A stretch of DNA of 64,000 nucleotides from Coriaria nepalensis (lineage: Eukaryota; Streptophyta; Magnoliopsida; Cucurbitales; Coriariaceae). The notes below the pieces were generated by a model, which saw only the letters and a program-made list of their open reading frames with translations, was not told where the DNA came from and searched no databases. Where the stretch lies: the NCBI GenBank assembly GCA_027186245.1, contig CP114488.1, positions 12,501 to 76,500 of the forward strand, written 5' to 3'. Positions within the stretch are counted from its first letter, which is position 1; every line of letters starts with the position of its first letter. Below, one piece after another: positions 36,561 through 46,600 of the stretch. Made by a program: the position numbers and the translations under genes.

Positions 36561-37619
36561 GGCATTTTAAAGAAAATACTGAGGACTGAGGAGTCCTTTT
36601 ATGCCTTTCTCAGATTGGATTGCAAGGGGAGCACCTTGGTATTTACAAGGCAGATGGCTTGGATAAAGTAAATTGGTTATCAACCTCAAAACCACCAAAA
36701 AGAAACAGCCTTTAACGTGGTATAGGGTAAATTCTTGAAGAACTATAAAACTAATATTTGTCGTTGGAAATATTCAAACATTATTTCTTGGTGCAGTTCT
36801 GTTATTATTTTTTTCTACCCAGAAACTAGAGAGGAAGAACAAAAAGAAAAAAAAAAAAGAGCAAGAAAGCAAAAATAAATTGGTTTGAATGTTGTAGGCT
36901 GTTGTGGACCCTCCAGCTGGGAATGAACCCATTGGACTGGATATGATTCACATGGGCAAAGGTCTAGCGTGGCTGAATGGTGAAGAAATTGGAAGATATT
37001 GGTCTAGGAAAAGCTCTATTCACGACAAGTGTGTCAAAAAATGCGACTACAGAGGGAAATTCTTCCCGGACAAATGTTTCACTGGCTGTGGGGAGGCAAC
37101 ACAAAGATGGTAATTACGAATTACAGATAAAATATCATACACATACACCGATCCATTCTATTCTTAAATAGGAGGAAGAATTGCAGGAAACAGTGCAATT
37201 TATCACAGAAATATCCAGGAGATCACTAGTAAATGAATTTGAATAAAGCTATTTGCTCACTTGTTTCATAATGCGAACTGGATGTTGGCTCCAATGTAGG
37301 TACCATGTTCCAAGGTCGTGGTTCAAGCCATCCGGAAACATTCTGATGATATTTGAGGAGAAGGGCGGAGACCCTACAGAAATTAAGTTTTCGAAAGGGA
37401 AAGTGACTGCTATATTTGCTCATGTAGCAGATGATTATCTTTCTGTTGATTCATGGTCTGAAACTGGAAAGGAGAAGAATCAAGAGAAAGCTTCAAGTGC
37501 CCTGAGAATTCACATATATCCCAAATCAGATTTGCAAGCTTTGGTACTCCTATGGGATCATGTGGATCTTATAGTATTGGGAACTGTCATGATCCTAACT
37601 CCATTTCTGTGCTTGAATA

Positions 37620-38473
37620 GGTAATTGCTCATTTTACTTGTCATTTCGTCGTGCATTTGAATGCAGATATACCTTTAGAATTCCTCTCTGTAGTGTATCC
37701 AGGAGATTGCATCTCCTCAGAGGAAGAAGAGTCCAATCTTAGTTTGTACATTTCCAATTTTCCAATTATTTAGATGATAATAGTAATAGGATCCCTTATT
37801 TAAAATTGCCTTGGGACATGACCCAGTGCGCGACTTCAACATGATGGATCTGCATGAGTCCGAGCCTTCTTGTCAGACTACTTCAGAAATGAAGATAGGA
37901 TTATAAATGTTTAAGATAATGACTGTGATCTTCGTACTGATATGTTTATGTCTTAAACGTATCCGCAGCTGTGCCTATTTAAAAATAAGAGTGCAATTGA
38001 CATGATTGAGACAAGGGTCTCTGTCCCACTGCAAGCAAGAAGCTAGTAGTTGAAGCCGTATGCAGGTGAGGGGGCAAATGGATGCTGATATTGAATTCAT
38101 CATATCACATACGTTATGTTAGCAAGAGAGAAATTGAAACATGTCTGTCTTTCACAAGAGAAAACCAATCAATAATGTTGTGTCATATTAAAATAAAATG
38201 GCAATAGTAATGATATGCTCTGTGATGATTTTACTTACTTTATATTGTTAAAAATGTAATCTGATAATAATAATATATATATATATATATATATATTTCA
38301 GTTTTAATTTATTTAATATTTTATTTATTTATAATAAACGAATAATACAAACAAATAATCAACACTGTGGCTGCCGCCAAAACCAGAGACTACATGTTTT
38401 AGGTATAATTTAGCTGCAATTTCCAGTTTCCAGGACTCTCGAGTCTTGTCGTTGCCGGAGAAGCCGAGAGAGC
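37620..38473. other. Intergenic DNA after the beta-galactosidase pseudogene
   Basis: It may hold the last, degraded lectin exon near 37665-37740, but I cannot align it with confidence. An (AT)n run lies at 38273-38295. The last 100 bases are probably promoter and 5' UTR of the DUF3727 gene. Confidence 0.55.
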
Positions 38474-41400
38474 ATGGCCCTATCCATGCCTTCCCTTCCT
38501 AATTCCACCACTACGTCTGCTTCACCTTCTCCACTCACCCCTCACTACTCTTTATTCTTCAAACAACGACCCCCCTCTTCACTCCCTCTCTTTCTCCCTT
38601 CCATTTCTCGCACTACCACCACACTCCCCCTCTCTCTCTCCCGAGCTTCCAAGTCCCAGACCGGACCTGTTAAGAAGCGCTCCTCCTCGACTGTGCCTTC
38701 TAAGAAGAGGAAGAAAAAGGATAAGGGGGACGATTCCCAAGGTTTCAATCTCAGCGATGTCGAAATTGTCCATCATTACGATGCCGACGACGCTGGTCCT
38801 TCCGATTTCGGTCCTAATTCCCATGATTTGTCTTACCATCCCACGACGCTTCCCAAACCGCCTGCTGGCTTCGTGGTGGATGACCATGGCAAGGTCCTCA
38901 TGGCCTCCACTAAGCGGATTGCCACCATTGTAAGACTTCTTTCTTCCTTACCTTGATGCGAGCTTGTATTATTTACTTCTGTTTCTTCCTTTCTATTCTG
39001 TGCGCCAGATCATGATATGCATTCTGCTACTAGATTTATGTTCCTTTCTGGAAATCGCTGTTATCAGACCTTTTTTTTTCTTTGGGGAGTTTAATCTTTT
39101 TACATCAAAATAACTGGGCATATGATGCTCAATTTTAGAGCACCCAACGGGAGGTTCAACATTGTGTATTATTAATTTTCTTTGTTTTATCTGTAATTCA
39201 AGAATTCATAAGGAAATAATGAACAGGTTGATCCCATAAATAACTTCCCTCTAGAGTGCGTTATAAGGAGGGTGTTTAGAAGTTCAAGAAGCGATGACTG
39301 CATGCTGCTTTGCCCAGTTGATACGTGAGTAGCTTCGCTCCATATTATTTTTGCAATATGTCCCGAAGATATCATTATTCTAGAGTAAATTCTGATACTG
39401 TATTTCCAAATTGTTGCTGCAGGCCCATTCAGATATTAAAGAGCACAAATATCGATGGGTGGTCAGCTGTATGTTTTATGTTATACAGTTCAGTTTCGTT
39501 CTTGAACTTGTCTACACTTTTCAGAGGAAAAATTTCTAAGCTTTGGTCCAAAATTTTCTGAATGTCCTTTGTTGCACAATCTTTTTCTTTTTCTTTTTCT
39601 TTTCTATCTGTATCCTATGTTGCATATACTCTTTTATTGGATGGCTATATATATCTTGTCAGAGGACCTCATCAGTCCCATATAGTGGGTCTATGCCCCC
39701 CAATATTTCCCTAGATCATACTTTTATTCCCTCCTTTTCCTGGCTTAACATTAAGGTGTATAAAAAATGTCTCTCTGTTTGTCGTGAGAAGATTACATTC
39801 TTTGTCTGTCCTTTGATGGTTAGTACCCTAGTATCTGCAAACTATATCCCACTGACTCTACGTGCTTTTGAATTTTAGGTTAGTGACAAAGAAGTTGATT
39901 CTGTTCTTCCTTCTGCTGCTTATGCTCTTGCTAAGATACACATGCATCTGGTACATAGTGGGTATGCCAATTGGAGATTTTCTTATCAGGAATTTAATGA
40001 TATCATTTAGATTAGCACTGCTGGTCTCTTTCTATCATCTTATTTCACTTCCTGTCCTATCAGATTTTGCTATACAGCACGGGGAGGGTTTTGCTATTCT
40101 GAAGATGACATTTTTGATTTCCGCACAGGTAAAAGGCCTTCTCATTCCAACAATACGCTGCTTCATGGATGTATTATTGACTTAGAATATGTGCATTTGC
40201 TCATACATGCACGCTTTTGATGGTTCCAGTCTAATTATGGGTTTATTAATAAGCTTTGTGGACTCTTTCTTTTGATGTCTGCCTAAGGTTTGCTTTATTC
40301 TTCATGGTTTGTAGATGATGGTCAAGATGTAGATGGCTTGCCAACGGAGGGTGTAGAAATTACCTGTTTCCATTTGGTAATGCTAATTATCAGAGTAAAA
40401 TTTGCAACTTTTTTCTTCCGAGTTTGGAATCATAACCATTGTTGAAATTCTGGTTTGTGCATAGACATTACAAGTTTGAGTAACATAAACACTAGATGTT
40501 TAATTATTGTAACTGATGCAGATTAATGGTCACTAAACAGCTTTTCATCAGTAACTATATCTTTTTCACTTTATCTTTACTTATTATGGGAAGTGGTCAT
40601 TTTCCACCATTAAATTTTAGCATGCCTCTTGATAGAATTCAAGAGATCTTCTAACATATTTGAAGCATTAAGTTGCTGAACTATGATTTAAGAATAGTGA
40701 ATACTAGTCCCACCTGGTGATTTCTTGGACTATCAATTCTAAGTTTCTTAGATGCAAATTACTCCATACTTCTGCAGTTATTAGCCTTTATTGTGAATTG
40801 AAAGCATTCCCAATCTTGGCATTTTCTGTACTGAGCTTACCTTTTCGTAAGAGTTATTGGCATTTTTTGCGATCTCATGAAGTCGTTTTCCACAAATGCA
40901 TGCTTCACGTCCTCTGTCCCTAGTTTTTCTATTTTCTTGATTTTTTTTTTTAATTTGTAAAGGAATTTTCAGGTCGTTACAATACCCATGACACATAATT
41001 TCTTGGATAGTATTAGCATTGAGCTGTGAAGTTGTACAGTGTTATGAATACTAGATATCTTTTCTAACTTGAAATTTGAATTCTTAAGTTCATCAAGAAC
41101 CATTTTATTTAAGTTCTGAATGCAAATATTTGCTAGTGATTGAGTACTTAAACATATGTAGGTGATGGACTGGTGATCTTCAGGGTCCTTTCTTACATCT
41201 TATATTCGCACTCGGTGTTTTTCTTTTTGGTTGCAGGATGGTGCGCATTACATGATTTATACTCCATCGGATCCGCTTCTTTTTGTAGTTGTAAAGGTAA
41301 TTCTCTAGGTTGACTTTGCTAATAGGACAAAGTGATTGCAGCTCATTTTGAACAGAAATTGCACCTCTTATTGATAAAGTAGATAATTCCCTTAAAACCA

Positions 41401-42172
41401 TATCTTGTGCAGGACCTGATGTAGTGGGTTTTTCTTTTGCAGGATGACAATGGGGTATTGCAAATTGCTGATGATGTAAGTGGTATATTTTATTTTATAG
41501 CAGATTAAATAGCTCTCCATTTTCAGTTCATCTGTTCATATTTTTTTTCTGCATTAAGGGAAAGTCGTTAGGAAATTCTGGCAAAAAACCCAGCATAGTA
41601 GGCGTGCTCGAACCTGGGATGGATCATCTTCTAAACCTGCACTGGCCGCGCATATGTTAACACTTACCTCCTCTCATATTAGAATTAGTATGTTATTAAT
41701 AGGCCACAAGAGACAAAGCTAAGAGTTTAAACTTGGGTAAACTTGACACCAATTGCATTAGCTTTTAGTCCTATAGAGTGAAGCGGGTGTGTGTTTGGGG
41801 GGGGGGGGGGGGGGGGGGGGGCGGGCGCGCATGCATACTTTGAATGTTGTGCAATATCAGAGGTGTATAGTTTATGATTGATGAGAAGAGGGTAAAAAAG
41901 GAGGGTATGGTTGTTAGGTTGAGTGCTCACTCTGATCTGCATATGTTTCTGGAAGCAGGAGGTGTTGGAAGACCCAGCTATCATAAGTGCTATAGATGAA
42001 GAGACTGAATTCAATGCCTTGGTGGTACGTAAATTGAGTTTGCGCTTAGCATTCATGGATGTATTTGTCCCAGTTGGGGTGTCAAGTGAAACTGAAAGAA
42101 ACATGGCATATTTGTTGCATGATGCAGGAAGAAGAGGCTGCTCTTCTTGAATCACTCTTGGGAAAAGAATAG
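38474..42172 (+). CDS. DUF3727 family protein, predicted plastid
   Basis: Function is unknown; the family is shared by cyanobacteria and plant plastids. Exons: 38474-38929, 39227-39324, 39423-39468, 39879-39961, 40064-40128, 40315-40376, 41237-41296, 41443-41475, 41959-42024, 42128-42172. They join in frame to 337 residues. The first 60 residues are rich in Ser, Thr and Pro with few acids, as in a chloroplast transit peptide, followed by a basic VKKRSSSTVPSKKRKKKDK segment. The core has two repeated halves typical of the family: FPLECVIRR...CMLLCPVDTPIQIL, and ITCFHLDGAHYMIYTPSDPLLFVVVKD. The tail is acidic (DEVLEDPAIISAIDEETEF, EEEAALLESLLGKE). The ATG lies in agcATGgcc and I see no better upstream start. 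The family call rests on remembered sequence, not a search. Confidence 0.85.
41797..41821. repeat. Run of 25 G in a DUF3727 intron
   Basis: The uninterrupted G tract is followed by cgggcgcgc. Its true length is uncertain for technical reasons. Confidence 0.7.
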
Positions 42173-42585
42173 TGCAGTTTTATGAGGCAACATGTGAAAG
42201 CGGTGGGTTGGGGACGAGGCCACTCTGGCCTTGCTTTGTTTGTACTTGAGATGATAGTTTTTAGTTTTTGTGTTTAATTGTTAAGAGTAGTACATTAACA
42301 CAGGTTAACAAACATTGCCTTACAATTCAGTCCATTGCAATTCCAATTAAGACGGGAATTAATTGTGTTTAGAAGATGTCAACAATTAATTAATTGGGTG
42401 AATTTTTAATTAAATGGGTCAAGTCAGTCAATAGTGTACGTCAGTACCAGGTCAATAGCCAAACCCCCCCCCCCCCCCCGGCGGCCTCTCTCGTCAGTCG
42501 TCTCTTTTATTTCACCTGCCTCCCCTCTCCAACAGCAAGTGCAAACTTAAGATGATCCCTGCTTTCCCATGAATTTTATCTTAAG
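42173..42585. other. DUF3727 3' UTR and 5' flank of the glucosidase II remnant
   Basis: It holds the probable 3' UTR, then AT-rich DNA, then a run of 16 C at 42464-42479 and a CT-rich stretch resembling a 5' UTR ahead of the ATG at 42586. Confidence 0.5.
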
Positions 42586-42938
42586 ATGGCTATTCCTCGT
42601 CTTCTCCCTCTCCTCCTTCTCCTTCTCTCCCTCTCCTCCGTTCTGGTATATTCCATTTTGGAATACTTTAATAGTTCACAAGAGGCTATATCCATCGGAA
42701 CATTGCGCCTACTAATGCCTCTGCTAAAACAAGATTTTCTTCCGAATGCATTATTGAGAGAATTATACTGCTAGGACTCTCAAAAGGATCTAAAAGTGCT
42801 CTTATTCAACCGGCTAATCAGAGGGCTGATATCGAACCTGGTCCATTTCACGTTCCAACGAGGCAAGGCCAGGCTGTCATAACTATCCGCAAGCCTGATG
42901 TCCGGATTGGAGATGATTGGACAGTTCAAATTGTGTAA
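42586..42938 (+). pseudogene. Glucosidase II alpha subunit remnant (GH31), internally deleted
   Basis: Glucosidase II trims glucose from N-glycans in the ER; the full subunit is about 900 residues. Here the ATG frame at 42586 gives a Leu-rich signal peptide (MAIPRLLPLLLLLLSLSSVL). About 50 bases later a different frame holds the extreme C-terminus: ggctatatccatcgg (GYIHR) at about 42685, then NIAPTNASAKTRFSSECIIE, RIILLGLSKGSKSALIQPAN, a short linker, and VITIRKPDV...DDWTVQIV with TAA at 42936-42938. Almost the whole catalytic domain is missing, along with a short piece after GYIHR. The two ends are not in the same frame. I recognise the family from the ending DWTV-(K/Q)-I-(L/V) and the upstream SALIQPAN block. 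Confidence 0.8.
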
Positions 42939-43678
42939 GAACTTCCCAAGTTATGGTAGTTATGTCGTAATGAGGGAAACAAGGATAGTAATGATGAGAT
43001 CTGATCACCGAGAGTTTTAAACCCAAACTGAAGATAGTCTGACATGGAACTGTCTTTATAATACACTTACATTGGATAGTGTAGGCATCCGTACTACCTT
43101 TCTCGTGCTATTTCAATGTTTTCGTTACATTCTCTGTTGCCGTGTCCGTCAAATCGTCATAAATTTTGCGACGGTTGCCTTTTTTTGTCGCTATAAGGTT
43201 TATTTAAAGAGCTTACAGCGGCAGTTTGTCTTGTGCCGCAGAAACTAATTAGTGCCGGACCAAATCTCTCGTTAATGTTCGTTATTCGATGATTTGTTGC
43301 ACCAAATTTAGAACATTCACACCATGCCAGAATATTACTCATAACAAAAAATATTGTGTAAAAATACAACAAATTGGTAGTCCAGATTTTCTCCTTTTTT
43401 CTCAAATCCATACACATCTATGGCTCCCCTATAAACACAACATGAATGAATGAACAACAAAAGCTTACAAGCTGAAAAGAAAAGAAATAAGAATCAATAT
43501 ATAAGATTTGGAGCTGCGGCGCACCATCCAGGCATCTTGGTGTCTCGGGAAGCAAACCACCTTTGTCTTTGTTGATAAATCAAAAGGCAACAGAGTAGAT
43601 GGAAAAACTCTTCCTTTCAAAATGGACACATCCGCGTGCCAAGTATCCGTTGTGAGAGAAGATCTTCATCCATGGAAC
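42939..43678. other. Intergenic DNA and 3' UTR of the auxilin-related gene
   Basis: The first part may be the old 3' UTR of the glucosidase II remnant. The right part, read on the minus strand, is the likely 3' UTR of the next gene. No other gene is seen. Confidence 0.55.
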
Positions 43679-46600
43679 TTAGAACAGCTCCTCCGAATTG
43701 AACTTGTTCCAAGCTTCCTGTTAATAATGTTTTAAAAATTAAAAAAATGCAATTACTCTTATTTCCACAAGTGATCCCAAAAGGAGAAAAAAAGGTGAAC
43801 AATTAAATTTTCCATTTCCATTGCTGGCAAAAACATACGGATCATATTAAGAGACCTTCAACTGTGTCAAAAACAAAAAGGCACACCCTATGTGCTTGAA
43901 ATTTAATTGCATTAGAGAGTAAAATTTATGACACTGTTCACTTCTTTTGTTGGAACTATTCTGCTTTTTGTAAGCAAACCTAACTCAGGAAGGAAAAACT
44001 TTGTAGATACCACATTCCACAACTGTATCAGCTAATAAGAAAAGAAGAGCTAAAAGGGTCAAGTGTCATAATCCCAGATCAACGGAGAAATTACTCCACA
44101 GTGAATATTGACCATAACAGCCTAAACTAACATCAACATGGCTGGTATAGTGAGAGTACTTCATGTAATTGCAGGAGAAGTAACCAGAACAGCCACAATA
44201 AAAAGCAAAATAAGTTCATAGTATGACCATCAGGGGCAGCCAAAAAAAGAGAAATCACAATGAGACAGTGAGGAATGGATTTTCTCACCGAGTAAAACAA
44301 ACTATCAGATGACACTTGTTTATATACCTTGAGAATGTCGAAGACCTTTTCCGCAATATATTTTTGTTGAAGATTGGCTCCTTTTTGCTGGACCTTATCT
44401 GGGTGAATACACAAAGTTGCTTTCCTATATACTTTCTTAACATTGGCAGCAGTAATCATATCTGTCAAAGAAACTGGCTGCCAACCACATTCAGGCCAGA
44501 TCACCTGCTCATAAGTGAACAATGCGAATTAAAAACTGTGATTAACTGCATAATAACAGCATTTTGGAGGTCATCCCAACAATATGCAAGATACTTAACA
44601 CACAATTTCAATCAACAAAATTCCGATTGACAGACTCACACATACCACCAACCAGTGTAATAGGCACAGTATTATTATATCAATATACGCACTTCATCAT
44701 TATCAACTAAGCCCATTCCCGTTATTTTCGGGATCGGCCACACGGATATTAATTCTAGGGAACCTTCTTGATAAGCAAAGAAAAATAGTTCGTAATGCTC
44801 GCCAATCAAACAAGTAGGTTCAGCATGGTATACTCTTTTTTTTCCCCTGGCACAAGGTATGTTCTTCTCCAAACAAGCAGTTCAATGATGATGTAAACAA
44901 TATTTCAGGTCCAAGCTGCACTAACAAGTTATCTTTCAAGTAATGCATTTACCATATAGTTACAGGTCCAATAAATGTTTTTCGCTTCATTTCATCCCCA
45001 AGTAGTCCGGTCAATTGTCAAGAACTAACAAAAATTGAGGCCCATATATTTCCCTCTCAATTTGATTGCAAATGAGATAAGTATCTTATGATAAGCAATA
45101 GATATATATAGGGACATACATATTGTAGAGTTGATAAGAGAGCACGCAAATTCCCCTCTTTTCCAGCAGCCCAACGCTTGATTTCAACATCAAGTGTCTC
45201 CGCAATTCTCTGCAGTAGGTGCACCTCACAATTAGATAATTCAAAATAAGCCTATGAATTTCATGTTTTTAATATTTAAAGAGCTGAATTTTGAAGGGAA
45301 AAGAGCTAAAAACAAGGGTTAGTTTGTCAGGGGAGCTGATGGTAGCAGAGTCAAAAAGTGATATCAGTCTATATAACTCCGCTCTACTTCTACTACATGA
45401 TCTCTTGAAATGATTCCAAGGAAGGAAGCTACTAGCATATCAAACAAAATTACACTATTGACTGATCATTTAATAATACTACATATACAGACAATTCAAC
45501 AAACCAGCTGAGATCATTCCAACCTATGGGTTAAAATGGTCCAAATGTACCAAACTATCAATGTATGGTCAGGTAATTCCAACCTACGGACTTTAACAAA
45601 GCAGCTTTAATTCAGTAGACAAGATGGAAAACAATAGCTTTAATTCAGGTGGAAAAATCATGATAGAGGGAAAAGGGTAGTAGTAAAAAAAAAAAACATT
45701 ATTTGAATCGAAAAAAAATATTTACATGTCTCTCAGCTTGATCCTTCAGTAGCTGAAGATCCCGCTGATTCTTCTCAGCCAGAGCTTTTGCCTGCACAAT
45801 AAGGTTAAGATGATGAACCTTTATATAAACTGCCTTAGATACTTATGCAAATTTACTTTACATGTCAGTTCAATCCATGTGAATGAACGATGTCAACCCC
45901 ACTGACAGGGCTTAACCATGTTTCATTTTTTTTCCCACTCACATTTCAAATATGGATACTAAAAAGAAACACATACCGCACGCTCCTCAGTCCTCTGGTG
46001 GCGTTCCATCCTAGCTCTTCTTCTTTCTTCACTTTCCCCTTCAACTTCCTGCAATCCTCCAGAGGATGGAGCAGCTTGACCATAATAAACAAATCAAAAT
46101 GAGTTTTCCAGTGTCGTGCCAAATAAACTATTCAAAAATGACATTTAAAGAACCCACCCACCACCAAAAATTGATGAAAGATCATCAATAACATTTGAGC
46201 TTGAAGACGCCTTCCTCATGCTCGATGAACTTCCTGAAGATTTCCTTGCTACTTCAGGCTCTGGCCTGTTCTTTGATAGGGTATCAAAAAGCGGGTCCTG
46301 AAACTTACAGCCAGATCAGTATTAGAAACTGCAAGCTACTCGTTTCAAAACACGATGAAACATTAGTTACATACTGAAGGGTTTGCCCTAGGTCGTGGCA
46401 CACTGCTAGCCCGACCACTTGCATTAAAGAAGGATTCAAGATCATCATCATTCTTCTGTGGCTTCCACCTTGCAGATGCAGTGGCCCTCTCTCGAGCCTC
46501 TGCAGCAGCCCTCTCTCTAGCCTCTGCAGTTGCCCTTTCTACAGCGGATCTCTCTGCTCTAGCTCGGGCTTCAGCCTCAGCTCTTGCAGCAAAAGCTTTC

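Larger units (their letters stand above)
28940..37619 (+). pseudogene. Beta-galactosidase (GH35, lectin-bearing BGAL10-like class) pseudogene
   Basis: Exon 1 begins at 28940 with a signal peptide (MGRVIVLLLLSLVALSCF), is interrupted at 29021-31543 by copia 3, and resumes with [13 protein letters not shown] to 31641. Further exons: 31873-31968, 32082-32194, 32290-32356, 32486-32578, 32712-32855, 33500-33587, about 33828-33926, 34088-34168, 34265-34382, 34538-34702, 35089-35299, 35549-35659, 35930-36039, 36247-36350, 36615-36729, 36898-37110, 37300 on. Family motifs persist: [38 protein letters not shown] and the start of a lectin tail to about 37619. Lesions beyond the insertion: acceptor TG for AG before exon 2; TAG at 32112-32114; TGA at 32291-32293; an extra T in the run at 33885-33891; no acceptor before the YHGG exon; frameshifts near 34600, 36710 and 37541; and donors lost near 35659 and 36350. 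The gene cannot make the enzyme. Confidence 0.93.
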
